Below, one piece after another: positions 8,560 to 17,009 of a stretch of 39,122 nt of DNA (position 1 is the first letter of the stretch; every line of letters begins with the position of its first letter). The position numbers and the translations under genes are program-made. The stretch is taken from NCBI RefSeq assembly GCF_004378355.1, contig NZ_SNUB01000032.1, forward strand, positions 1-39,122, read 5' to 3'. The notes beneath the pieces were generated by a model. The model worked only from the letters and a program-made list of their open reading frames with translations. It had not been told where the DNA came from and searched no databases. This stretch comes from Psychromonas algicola. Lineage in GTDB: Bacteria; Pseudomonadota; Gammaproteobacteria; Enterobacterales; Psychromonadaceae.

Positions 8560-8943
8560 TCAGTATCCAAGGTAACAACCCCATTCAGATGGGTCTATGT
8601 GTTTATAGTCTTCATCAAGACTATTACAAACAACTTCCAATTTATTACCGTCACTATCAAAAAATCGAGCAAAGTAATAACCACCGGGATCCAACGCTAT
8701 CATATCAAATGAAACATCATTGCGAATCAAGATGTCACAATAGGATAAAAAGTTTTTCTCTATTTCATATCGAAAGTAAGATAAACAATTTGCATCAGAT
8801 TCTTCTTGTAAATGAATTCGTACAGGTACTTTTTCGTGATTAGGTATTAATAACTCGTCGTCAACTTCAACAAACAAAAGCTTCTCTTTATAAAATATTT
8901 TTAACTCGTCGTAATTTGAAGTGGGAACAATGATTTCTATCAT
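8560..8943 (-). CDS. VOC/glyoxalase-fold small protein
   Basis: This 127-residue protein looks like a single vicinal-oxygen-chelate module. It has an opening strand MIEIIVPTSNYDELKIFYKE, a helix, paired strands, and the closing motif YYFARFFDSDGNKLEVVC. The 'D-x-D-G-N-x-x-E' end is typical of glyoxalase/bleomycin-resistance-like domains. The metal-binding His near the N-terminus is not evident, so catalysis is doubtful and a binding role is possible. The start is well set by AAGGAAGGGTTAGA before the ATG. It is a single gene with no operon partner. Confidence 0.65.
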   Translation of the reverse strand: MIEIIVPTSNYDELKIFYKEKLLFVEVDDELLIPNHEKVPVRIHLQEESDANCLSYFRYEIEKNFLSYCDILIRNDVSFDMIALDPGGYYFARFFDSDGNKLEVVCNSLDEDYKHIDPSEWGCYLGY

Positions 8944-9365
8944 TCTAACCCTTCCTTTTTTAAATGTTTAAGTGGCTGCCTACTCAAGGTTATACAATTA
9001 GGTACATCAATAGTAGATAATGATGCTGACCTGAATATCTTGGCTTTATCAATTTCTATTTTTTAATTTACTTGATTGTTACCTCAAAGGGCGATAGTTT
9101 GTTCATTTCAAAGTATTTAGATAAAAACAAAATTAAATAACATAATGCCCTTTCAAATTTTTCTATCTAAAGATTCAGATCTCGTTAATTTATCATAGAT
9201 AATTAGGAGGAACATATTCGTTTAATTTTACTGACAGGCATGAACGGCACCGATATATCGTTTGAATCATTATTGAATTTTATTCCTAGTAATGTTTTGT
9301 TGGAGCAAACATATAGTACTCTAAGGTTTAGTATTTAACTATTTAACTGTAGTATAGTGGTAACG
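8944..9365. other. AT-rich intergenic region
   Basis: It contains no gene. A weak inverted pair AAAGGGC (9086-9092) / GCCCTTT (9147-9153) is present. It must contain the promoters of the VOC-like gene (leftward) and the orphan gene at 9366 (rightward), but no clear hexamers can be named. Confidence 0.3.
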
Positions 9366-10457
9366 ATGAACATAAAAGCTTATATAAAAACACTTCACTT
9401 TGGCAGTAGTCTTGCTGCTATTATTCTTCTAATTGTAGCTATTTACTCTTTATTTAATCAAGAATACCAACGTTTTTTCTTCTACTCCTTTTTTGCATTT
9501 ATAAATTTAGGATTGGCTATTTACAATCGCAATTTAGATAGCGTCCAGCAACTATTTACAGATGACGGCCGGTTAGAAAAAACAGTATTTAAATTAGACT
9601 TGAACTCGTCACTCCAAATAAAAAAAATATTAAATCGACTACGCGTAGACACCATGCTTAACCGTATGGAAAAAAAATACCTCAATCTATATAGCAATAT
9701 TCCTTTTGCGTTCGTACCAATCACAGCTACAGAGTTAGAAGTAAAAGAAGCTTGCGCCGAATCAACTCCTCCTGCATTTTTTAAAGCAGCGGTTGAAAAT
9801 AAAGGCACACATAAAACGGCAGTTAAATTATTTAAAGAGATTATTGAATACAATAAGCGACATGGTATTGATGAAATATTATGCTGCGACTATGACACAG
9901 GAATGGTACCTTATGGACTTTATCTTGGGGAATACCTTGTTAACTATTCAAAAAAATACTGCAATTTATACGCTCAATTCATAAAAACCCTAGATATGGA
10001 TCATGAAGTCTATGAAGCAGACATTATATATAACGCCTTTAAGCTTTATGGATGCTGTCCGGAAACGCTAGAACTATTGGCTGTTCGCTTATTACCAGCA
10101 AGTGGTCAACATGGCATGGACTCATTAAATTATTACTGTGACGATTTTGCTTTAAACCAATACTTAAACAATTTGAGATACTATAATTTATTCCTAAAGC
10201 AATTAAAAAATGAATTGTTGTTCATGTCTGAACAATACAAAGCTGAAAATCCGTTCGATGAAGACGGTTACGATGATGAAATATTACTAGCTAAACGACA
10301 AGCTAAGTATTCAATAACAGAAGATAGTATTGAGTATTTGGACTATTTTCTTGAAAAAATAATTATAACTAATAACCCAAAAGCACCAACCTCTAAAGTA
10401 TTTCATGAATTATATAAATGGGCGCAAGAAAACTCGCCACCTGCTGTTGTTTGTTAA
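9366..10457 (+). CDS. hypothetical membrane-anchored protein
   Basis: This protein has about 363 residues from ATG 9366. A GTG at 9357 would add three residues. Two N-terminal TM helices (SLAAIILLIVAIYSLF and RFFFYSFFAFINLGLAIY) precede a helical cytoplasmic part of about 300 residues. That part has FAFVPITATELEVKEACA, LCCDYDTGMVPYGLYLGEYL, a Cys-containing KLYGCCPETLELLAVRLL, and an acidic stretch AENPFDEDGYDDEILLAKR. It ends in helices and a terminal VVC. I cannot place it in a family. No neighbour suggests a function. Downstream are several hairpins that may end its transcript. Confidence 0.55.
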   Translation: MNIKAYIKTLHFGSSLAAIILLIVAIYSLFNQEYQRFFFYSFFAFINLGLAIYNRNLDSVQQLFTDDGRLEKTVFKLDLNSSLQIKKILNRLRVDTMLNRMEKKYLNLYSNIPFAFVPITATELEVKEACAESTPPAFFKAAVENKGTHKTAVKLFKEIIEYNKRHGIDEILCCDYDTGMVPYGLYLGEYLVNYSKKYCNLYAQFIKTLDMDHEVYEADIIYNAFKLYGCCPETLELLAVRLLPASGQHGMDSLNYYCDDFALNQYLNNLRYYNLFLKQLKNELLFMSEQYKAENPFDEDGYDDEILLAKRQAKYSITEDSIEYLDYFLEKIIITNNPKAPTSKVFHELYKWAQENSPPAVVC

Positions 10458-10597
10458 GTGGTAATTCATCGTAATTATTAGGAATTATGACTTCAGCGAC
10501 TCAATACACCTGTGTTGGTATAGATAGCATAGGAATCTAAACTAATTTAACTGCGAAATAAACTTGGAATTTATCTCACTATTTTCAGTAAACAAAA

Positions 10598-10629
10598 TAG
10601 CTACTTCATTGTTTTAAGTGAAGTAGCTA
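10598..10629. terminator. hairpin between converging genes
   Basis: The perfect 11-bp inverted repeat TAGCTACTTCA (10598-10608) / TGAAGTAGCTA (10619-10629) has a 10-nt loop. On the minus strand it is followed by ATTTTGTTT, fitting a terminator for the pyrD transcript. On the plus strand it could end the upstream orphan gene but lacks a good U-run. Confidence 0.5.
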
Positions 10630-10719
10630 GTTATACCAATCATACTAGTTAACTGATCTATACTACTTGTTAAAAACTTATTTTTTCGTTAAATTTTTTG
10701 TGAAGGAAATAACCAGTAA

Positions 10720-10786
10720 AGTATTAAGGTGTTTTACTTAATACTGTCGCTAGTAGGTTAACGTAGTTAACCTCTCGAAAAACACC
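10720..10786. repeat. nested inverted repeats downstream of pyrD
   Basis: Three inverted repeats overlap here: AGTATTAAG/CTTAATACT (10720-10745), GGTGTTTT/AAAACACC (10728-10735 with 10779-10786), and GGTTAAC-gta-GTTAACC (10756-10772). The second encloses the third and competes with the first, so two alternative folds are possible. A short structured RNA or a decayed mobile-element end are both possible. Confidence 0.4.
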
Positions 10787-10855
10787 AACTAATGCTTTAA
10801 CTAAGGCATTTTCTACATGAAATTTAGAACGGTTATTGTAATTAGTATTATAAAA

Positions 10856-11791
10856 TTAAAGTGGCTTTAATTTACCTTTTGCATCACTTAATTTGTTATA
10901 ACCTTTTTTATCCATAAAGGCTTTTAATTCATTTTCAATTCGAGAAAAACAATTCGCCCCTTCTTTTTCAAAACAAGTAGCAATTTGCACCGCATCTGCA
11001 CCTGCTAATAAATATTCAAAAGCATCAATGCCATTCTTAATTCCCCCCACTCCAATAATCTGAATACTTTCAGGTAGTAATTCACGAAATGCACGTACAT
11101 TAGCAAGCCCGATAGGTTTTATATAATCTCCACACAAACCACCAAAACCTCCCTTAGGTTTAATCATTGGGCTTTCAGTTTCAGGATCTATGATTAAAGT
11201 ATTACCAATAGAATTAACACAGGTAATAAATTTAACAGGGAATTTTTTTAAAATTTCTGCCATCGCTATAAAATGAGACATATCAAAATAAGGAGCCAGT
11301 TTGATACCCAGTGGTTTATCTCCTAACACTGTCAATTTAGAGAGCGCGGTTTCTACTTGCTCAAAGTCATAGGCAACTTGTGCTTTGCCTGGAATATTCG
11401 GGCATGAAAAATTAACTTCTATAATGTCTATATCGCTGTTTTGAAATGCACTGACCATTTCTATATTCTCTTCAAGGCTAAAACCAGAAATACTGACTAA
11501 AACAGGTTTTCCAAGAGATTTTAATTGAGGCACCATTTCTAAGTAAGCTTTATAGCCTAAATTTGGTAACCCCATTGATTGAATAGAGCCTAATGGTAAA
11601 TCACTATAACGGGGTTCTGGATTGCCTTCTCTAAACGCAATAGTACAAGATTTAGTAACAATTGCAGCAGATGCGGATTTACCTATCACTTCCAGTTCTT
11701 GCAACGAAGTACATCTAGGACCAGAGGCATTCATTAAATAACTATCTAGCTTGATACCTGCAATATTTGTCGATAAGTCAATATGTTGCAT
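10856..11791 (-). CDS. pyrD: dihydroorotate dehydrogenase, class 1A
   Basis: This is a 311-residue FMN enzyme of pyrimidine synthesis that oxidises dihydroorotate to orotate. Length and sequence follow the Lactococcus PyrDA (class 1A, fumarate-dependent, cytosolic dimer) rather than the quinone-linked membrane class 2 enzyme usual in gammaproteobacteria. Seen: an LMNASGPRCTS opening, TKSCTIAFREGNPEPRY, LGSINSMG-like IQSMGLPNLGY, active-site Cys130 in EVNFSCPNIPGKAQVAYDF, VNSIGNTLIIDPE, KPKGGFGGLCGDYIKP, and IIGVGGIKNG for FMN phosphate binding. There is no N-terminal membrane helix. The start is fixed by GGAGAAAGTA. It is monocistronic and next to an IS3 element, so transfer is plausible. Confidence 0.92.
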   Translation of the reverse strand: MQHIDLSTNIAGIKLDSYLMNASGPRCTSLQELEVIGKSASAAIVTKSCTIAFREGNPEPRYSDLPLGSIQSMGLPNLGYKAYLEMVPQLKSLGKPVLVSISGFSLEENIEMVSAFQNSDIDIIEVNFSCPNIPGKAQVAYDFEQVETALSKLTVLGDKPLGIKLAPYFDMSHFIAMAEILKKFPVKFITCVNSIGNTLIIDPETESPMIKPKGGFGGLCGDYIKPIGLANVRAFRELLPESIQIIGVGGIKNGIDAFEYLLAGADAVQIATCFEKEGANCFSRIENELKAFMDKKGYNKLSDAKGKLKPL

Positions 11792-11911
11792 TACTTTCTC
11801 CGAAGGTTAAAATTGCAAAGGAGTGTATTACAAATCACATTTTAAGCTTTGATTAGAAACAAGTAAGCGAATAAAAAGAGTAAATAGCCATCGTTTAATT
11901 AATTTGAAGCT

Positions 11912-11914
11912 TAC
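11912..11914. repeat. left target-site duplication (TAC) of the IS3 element
   Basis: TAC immediately outside the left inverted repeat matches TAC at 13105-13107 outside the right one. IS3-family elements make 3-4 bp duplications. Confidence 0.6.
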
Positions 11915-11922
11915 TATTCTGG

Positions 11923-12769
11923 TCAAGCACAACCGGACACCTGACTTTGTATTTGTTCATAGTTAATCGGAGTTAAATCTCCGAGTGTTGTATGAAGTCG
12001 TTCATGGTTGTAATAACGGATATATTCTTCAACATCTATCTTCATCGTTTCACGTGTTAAGTGAACAATATTTAATAACCATTCATTCTTTAAACTGCCA
12101 AAAAATCGTTCTACAACAGCATTATCTAAACAAGCACCTACGCTGCTCATCGACGCTATTATTTTATGTTTATTCAATAATCGATTAAATCGTCCACTCG
12201 TGTATTGAGAGCCTCGATCGCTGTGGAACATTAATCCAGCTTTAGGTTGCCTGATGTTAATCGCCATTTGCAATGCCCGCTCAACTAAATCAACAGTCAT
12301 ACGCTTCGATAGTGACCACCCGATAATCCGACGAGAGTATAAATCCATAACAATTGCTAAATACATCCAGCCTTGATTGGTTCTCAAATAGGTTACATCA
12401 CCCGCCCAAACTAAGTTCTCGCGAAGAGGGTTAAACTGCTGATTTAGCAAATTATCAGCCACGCTATCACTGTGCTTACGTTTTGTTGTTACCTTATATG
12501 CCTGACGTTGTACGACGACAAGCTTTAGTTTACGCATGATGCTACGCGTACGATAACGACCTACATTGAAACCTGCTTCTCTCAACTTCTTAGATAGCTG
12601 TCGAGCTCTTCGATACATGTTCAACTCTTCTTCGCGGATGATTTTAGCTGGTCGCTCAAGCCAATCATAAAATGCACTACGACTTATTTGAAGTACATTA
12701 CAAAGTAGTTTTATGGGATATTTAGAGCGATTTGCTCGAATATACCGAAACTTTACTTCATTTCTTTTG
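11923..12769 (-). CDS. IS3 transposase OrfB (DDE integrase domain)
   Basis: The longest ATG-started part begins at 12624, but the frame is open upstream and reads VKFRYIRANRSKYPIKLLC and SRSAFYDWLERPAK, the normal start of the IS3 OrfB region. It is therefore made as an OrfAB fusion by -1 frameshifting. The DDE triad is visible: Asp in VWAGDVTYLR, Asp in MFHSDRGSQYTS, and Glu in NAVVERFFGSLKNEW. The C-terminus YYNHERLHTTLGDLTPINYE is standard. It catalyses cut-out/circle transposition of the element. It appears intact. Confidence 0.88.
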
Positions 12770-13040
12770 CGAAGAAGGCACTGGCCTTTTTTAGTATTTC
12801 TTTCTCCATGCGTAGTTGTTTAACTTCTTTTCTCAAAGCTAATAATTCAGACCGTTCATCAGAGTTAACTGTTGAATTAGCATGCTCTTCTGCTTTATTT
12901 TTCCAGCTGTAAAGCAGGCTTGTTGTAATATCTAAAGCAGCAGCTGCTTCCTGGATGCTATAACCTTGTTCACTAATCAATGCTAGCGCTTCTGTTTTAA
13001 ATTCACTGGTATAAGTTTTGTATTGACGTCTTGTATTCAT
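12753..13040 (-). CDS. IS3 transposase OrfA (HTH DNA-binding protein)
   Basis: This 95-residue protein is read from the ATG at 13040, which has AGAGG in front. A GTG two codons upstream is less likely. It has the IS3 OrfA layout: basic N-terminus (RRQYKTYTSEFKTEAL), HTH with SIQEAAAALDITTSLLYSWK, and a leucine-zipper-like helix (RSELLALRKEVKQLRMEKEI) that dimerises and joins OrfB. It ends KKASAFFAKEMK. A slippery GCAAAAG lies at 12764-12770 (minus strand), just before the stop and inside the overlap with OrfB. Confidence 0.88.
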   Translation of the reverse strand: MNTRRQYKTYTSEFKTEALALISEQGYSIQEAAAALDITTSLLYSWKNKAEEHANSTVNSDERSELLALRKEVKQLRMEKEILKKASAFFAKEMK

Positions 13041-13104
13041 GTTCACCTCTATAGTGGATAGTATTGTCCAAAATTAAAGTGTCCAGTTCAATTAGACCAG
13101 AATA

Positions 13105-13107
13105 TAC
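13105..13107. repeat. right target-site duplication (TAC) of the IS3 element
   Basis: This TAC copies the one at 11912-11914 and sets the right edge of the IS at 13104. Confidence 0.6.
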
Positions 13108-13221
13108 ATTAAAGAGTAAAGAAACTTACTTTTAATAGCGCTGAATTTGTTGGTAATCAGGAATGTGCATCCATGGTCCACAGTACGTATAATTATTCGA
13201 TCTCAGACTTAGTATTTCATG

Positions 13222-13468
13222 CAAGCCAACGAATTGGAAATGGAACATCAGCATTTCAAAATCTATAAACCTTATGTTTTTTAAGTCAGTTTGTACCTGA
13301 ACCTCGAAAGAAGAAACATATTCTGTTGAACTTGCAGACTTCCCAGATAAAACTATGGCGATTGGACGGTTAGCTCATGATTATGAAGGCTTACTACTGC
13401 TCACAACACATGAGATGATGAGTTACAAGGTTAGAAGTAAAGGCATAGAAAAAGAATACTATGTATAG
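13222..13468 (+). pseudogene. decayed RluE-type pseudouridine synthase, copy 1 (N-terminal half)
   Basis: Frame-corrected translation gives HQHFKIYKP, ADFPDKTMAIGRLAHDYEGL, LLLTTHEMMSYKVRSKGIEK and EYYV, then TAG. This is the N-terminal catalytic part of an RsuA/RluB/RluE-type enzyme that isomerises a uridine in rRNA. The catalytic motif should be GRLD. Here Asp is replaced by Ala (GRLA), and frameshifts lie around the poly-T near 13275. The C-terminal half is absent. Positions 13247-13412 match 21035-21202, where a second decayed copy keeps the C-terminal part but lacks the EMMSYK...EYYV middle. Confidence 0.7.
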
Positions 13469-13618
13469 CTAATCGAAAAATCTATGTTATTAATACATAA
13501 TGAGATTATAAATATCCCCCCATTTTCCTTAAATTGTATTAGACAAGTTTTATTTTTTTTAACCAATGGGGGCAGTATTAGCTATTTATAGTTATCTGTA
13601 CATAAAATAATAAAAGAA
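13469..13618. other. spacer downstream of the four-gene operon
   Basis: It is non-coding. The inverted pair CCCCCATT (about 13518) / AATGGGGG (about 13564) has a loop of roughly 40 nt and could pair in the 3' end of the operon transcript. No classical terminator with a short loop and U-run is seen. Confidence 0.3.
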
Positions 13619-16600
13619 TTACCAAGCATAATTAATATATTTATAGAAATGATGCTGTATTGTTAAAGTCTTTCTTTTGTACTCTTTTTTACTAATCGTT
13701 TCATCTTCTAAATAGACAAACTGTCTACATTCATTTTGTATACTCTGTTCGAAGATAGGTTTAGTGAGATCCATAAACCGATTCAGAGTTAAAGTTTGAT
13801 CAACTAACTTATCAAGGTTTGGAATGTCTTTAGACAACTCCGCTACTTGCTCTTGCCAACCAAGTTGCACATGAATGTTATCGTCCCTCAAAAACAATTT
13901 AAAAAGATAAATTGAAGTACCAGTATCATCAATCATACATGGTAAATGAACGGTTCCATTTTTTTGTACCTTCTTTTGTAGGTATTTTATTTGGTTTCTA
14001 AGACCTTCTATTTGTTTGTTTGAGGCAATACTAGGATCATTTGTATTTTCATTATCTTTTGAAAAAGTATAACTAGAGTCCTTATGCTTTTCTAGGACAT
14101 CATTAATATACTTTAGTTTATTCTCTAGATCATTTTGATCTTTCAATCTATTAATAACAAAATTTAATTCAGATACATTTACATCATCAATAGGTGCTGA
14201 GTATAAGTTTGAATATAAGCGACTTAGTTGTTCTGGCGTTTCTTTATCTTTAATATTAAACTCATCGAGAATTACTTGGACATCATCATTTGCTTTCAGT
14301 CCAGGCTGCTTCTTCTTATCTTCTAAATATTTTATAGTCTCTTCTATATCATGATTTATTATCGGTTTTAAATCATTATTATTTGCAAGTTCATTATTAA
14401 TTATTTTTATTCTGTTTATACCATCTAATACATCTTTCAGTTGTTCTTTATATGCCTTGTCCTCAGCATCATTTATATTTTGTACAGGTGCGTTCTTAAT
14501 CTGTTGTAGATTATCTAAGGCCTTTTGTAGATTTTCATCATTGATATCTGGATAATTAAATTCATTTTCTAGCTCGTTTTTTAAACTTTCTATTTGTTTA
14601 CCCAAAGGTTGTTCATCTTGGTTGAGTTGTTTTAATAACTCGATTGTAATTGGATCATAGTTAGCCTGATTATCAGTTTTAATTTTATTTAAATTATCTA
14701 AGGCTTTTTGTAGCTCTTCATTATTAATATCTGGATTTACCAATGTTTTTTCGAGCTCAGCTTTTAACCCCTCTATTTGTATATCTAAAGGTTGTTCATC
14801 TTGGTTGAGTTGTTTCAATAACTCGACTGTAATTGGATCATAGCTAGCCTGATTACCCGTTTTAATTTCATTTAAATTATCTAAGGCTTTTTGCAATTTT
14901 TCATCATCGATATCTTGATTATTTAATGCTTTTTCCAGCTCAGCTTTTAAAGCTTCAATTTGTTTATCTAAAGGTTGTTGATCTTGGTTGAGCTGTTTTA
15001 ATACATCTTTTGTAATTGGATCATAATTATTAAGGTTATCCTTTTTAATTTCATTTAAATTATCTAAGGCTTTTTGCAATTTTTCATCATCGATATCTGG
15101 ATTATTTAATGCTTTTTCCAGCTCAGCTTTTAACCCTTCTATTTGTATATCTAAAGGTTGATCATCTTGGTTGAGTTGTTTTAATAACTCGATTGTAATT
15201 GGATCATAGCTAGCCTGATTACCCGTTTTAATTTTATTTAAATTATTTAAGGCCTTTTGCAATTTTTCATCATCGATATCTGGATTATTTAATGCTTTTT
15301 CCCGCTCAGCTTTTAAACCCTCAATTTGTTTATCTAAAGGTTGTTGATCTTGGTTGAGCTGTTTTAATACATCTTTTGTAATTGGATCATAATTATCTAG
15401 GTTATCCTTTTTAATTTTATTTAAATTATCTAAGGCCTTTTGCAATTTTTCATCATCGATATCTGGATTATTTAATGCTTTTTCCCGCTCAGCTTTTAAA
15501 CCCTCAATTTGTTTATCTAAAGGTTGTTGATCTTGGTTGAGCTGTTTTAATACTTCTTTTGTAATTGGATCATAATTATCTAGGTTATCCTTTTTAATTT
15601 TATTTAAATTATCTAAGGCCTTTTGCAATTTTTCATCATCGATATCTGGATTATTTAATGCTTTTTCCCGCTCAGCTTTTAAACCCTCAATTTGTTTATC
15701 TAAAGGTTGTTGATCTTGGTTGAGCTGTTTTAATACTTCTTTTGTATTTGGATCATAGTTAGCTTGATTATTTTTTTTAATGCTATTTAAATTTTCTAAG
15801 GCTTTTTGTAATTTAGAATTTTTCGATACTGTATCAAGCTGTTTTTGTAAGCTTTCAATTTGTTTATCTAAAGGTCGATTCCCTTGTTTAAGTCTATCTA
15901 ACAAATCTTTTGTGTTAGATTCGTACTTTCCTTGATTGTTTATCTGAATACGATTTAAGTTATTAATAGCTTTTTGTAACCTTGGGTTCTTTGCTACTCT
16001 ATTTTCATTAAATCTTTCTTTAAGTTTATTGAGTTTTTTATTTAAATCTTTGCTTTCTAAATTTCTTCTTTCTAAATTGTATTTTGAATTTTTAGGAAGA
16101 TTTGCTAGTTTATTTTCTAATCTATTAATTTCTAGTAATAGCTTTTTATTTTGTAATGTTTGTTCTAAAAGTTCAATTTGTTTGTCAATTGGTTTATTCT
16201 TTTGATTTAATTTATCTAATATATCTTTTGTGTTCGTATCATAATCTCTACCAAGCTTATAGTTTTTATCCAATAGACTATTGTCAAATCTTTTCAATTC
16301 GCCATTAAGGGTCTCTAACTGTTTTTGTATTGGGGCATTATGAACATCAAGTTTTTGAAGTATATATTTTACTGTTTCATTACCTTTTAACTGTTTTAAT
16401 TTATTAGTTAAAACAAGTTTATTTTGGTAATTATTTTTTATTCTGTTTTCTAAAAGTTGAATTTGTTGATGCAGTGGTTTATTTACTAAATTTAAGTTCT
16501 TCAGAGTACCTAGGGTAAGTGTGTGGTTCTGTAAATCTTTAAGTTGTTCATTTAATTGAGCTTTATTTTTTAATAAAGCATTGTAATTACCATAATCTTT

Positions 16601-16918
16601 CTGTTTATCAGCATTTATTACGTTATTTATTATTTTATTTTCAATAAAAATTGATCCTGAATTATTGTTTTTTAGCTGATTATTAAGCTTTTTATACTTT
16701 TCGAGATTAACAAGATCATTAAGTTTATTTTCTAAAACAGGATAGTTTTTACTTACAATCTCTTCTGTTATTTCTCTTTGAGATTCAACAACTTTATTCA
16801 ATTCATTTATATGTTCTGTTTTATAACTTAATTGATATACAGTAATAACCATAAACATAGCAAATAACACTATTATTAATTCAATAATGCTTAAGTTAAA
16901 AATTGATTTATTATTCAT
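13619..16918 (-). CDS. ExbD/MotB-like TM protein with giant coiled-coil repeat region (operon gene D)
   Basis: The 1099-residue product has one TM helix (about residues 9-27, NLSIIELIIVLFAMFMVIT). It lines up with the ExbD/TolR/MotB segment IDVMLVLLIIFMV, with Glu13 at the proton-binding Asp position. Residues about 28-900 are charged coiled coil. The core is seven units of 61 residues, each LQKALDNLNxIK...YDPITKxxLKQLNQD...PLDKQIEGLKAE...NNPDIDDEK. Older shorter versions lie before it and a partial one after. A globular domain of about 110 residues closes the protein (VHLPCMIDDTGTSIYLFKLF, LGWQEQVAELSKDI). No OmpA/peptidoglycan motif is visible. Gene C (channel) is 91 bp upstream. Presumed role: the stator partner that transmits ion-driven motion through a long rod. 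Function is inferred. Confidence 0.75.
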   Translation of the reverse strand: MNNKSIFNLSIIELIIVLFAMFMVITVYQLSYKTEHINELNKVVESQREITEEIVSKNYPVLENKLNDLVNLEKYKKLNNQLKNNNSGSIFIENKIINNVINADKQKDYGNYNALLKNKAQLNEQLKDLQNHTLTLGTLKNLNLVNKPLHQQIQLLENRIKNNYQNKLVLTNKLKQLKGNETVKYILQKLDVHNAPIQKQLETLNGELKRFDNSLLDKNYKLGRDYDTNTKDILDKLNQKNKPIDKQIELLEQTLQNKKLLLEINRLENKLANLPKNSKYNLERRNLESKDLNKKLNKLKERFNENRVAKNPRLQKAINNLNRIQINNQGKYESNTKDLLDRLKQGNRPLDKQIESLQKQLDTVSKNSKLQKALENLNSIKKNNQANYDPNTKEVLKQLNQDQQPLDKQIEGLKAEREKALNNPDIDDEKLQKALDNLNKIKKDNLDNYDPITKEVLKQLNQDQQPLDKQIEGLKAEREKALNNPDIDDEKLQKALDNLNKIKKDNLDNYDPITKDVLKQLNQDQQPLDKQIEGLKAEREKALNNPDIDDEKLQKALNNLNKIKTGNQASYDPITIELLKQLNQDDQPLDIQIEGLKAELEKALNNPDIDDEKLQKALDNLNEIKKDNLNNYDPITKDVLKQLNQDQQPLDKQIEALKAELEKALNNQDIDDEKLQKALDNLNEIKTGNQASYDPITVELLKQLNQDEQPLDIQIEGLKAELEKTLVNPDINNEELQKALDNLNKIKTDNQANYDPITIELLKQLNQDEQPLGKQIESLKNELENEFNYPDINDENLQKALDNLQQIKNAPVQNINDAEDKAYKEQLKDVLDGINRIKIINNELANNNDLKPIINHDIEETIKYLEDKKKQPGLKANDDVQVILDEFNIKDKETPEQLSRLYSNLYSAPIDDVNVSELNFVINRLKDQNDLENKLKYINDVLEKHKDSSYTFSKDNENTNDPSIASNKQIEGLRNQIKYLQKKVQKNGTVHLPCMIDDTGTSIYLFKLFLRDDNIHVQLGWQEQVAELSKDIPNLDKLVDQTLTLNRFMDLTKPIFEQSIQNECRQFVYLEDETISKKEYKRKTLTIQHHFYKYINYAW
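14480..15790 (-). repeat. tandem 183-bp in-frame repeats, about seven copies
   Basis: The DNA repeats each 183 bp. Every unit carries a near-identical TTTTGCAATTTTTCATCATC block and a TTTATCTAAAGGTTGTTGAT block. Neighbouring copies in the middle are almost identical, while the outer ones have drifted. They encode the 61-residue coiled-coil units of operon gene D. Copy number probably changes by recombination without breaking the frame. Confidence 0.85.
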
Positions 16919-17009
16919 CTGATTCTTTTAAGTTATTTAAGACTATTTCAATCTGAGTTCCAAAAATGGTAATAACTTCTTTTTGTCCCCACACAGCGGT
17001 TTCATATTT

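Larger units (their letters stand above)
11915..13104 (-). mobile_element. IS3-family insertion sequence, complete (1190 bp)
   Basis: Terminal inverted repeats of 26 bp begin TATTCTGGTC and end in GGACAC on both sides, with about 20 of 26 positions matching. Inside are two overlapping frames (orfA, orfB) on the minus strand in the usual IS3 order. TAC duplications flank the element. Both ends, both frames and the DDE residues are present, so it could still be active. It inserted between pyrD and a decayed pseudouridine synthase copy. Confidence 0.85.

Noticed and set aside
8454-8843. 129-codon plus-strand open frame opposite the VOC-like gene
   Set aside because: It has no ribosome site and overlaps a minus-strand gene with a strong one and a recognisable fold motif.
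13518-13572. CCCCCATT/AATGGGGG pair as a terminator of the four-gene operon
   Set aside because: The loop of about 40 nt is too long and no U-run follows; kept only as a remark.
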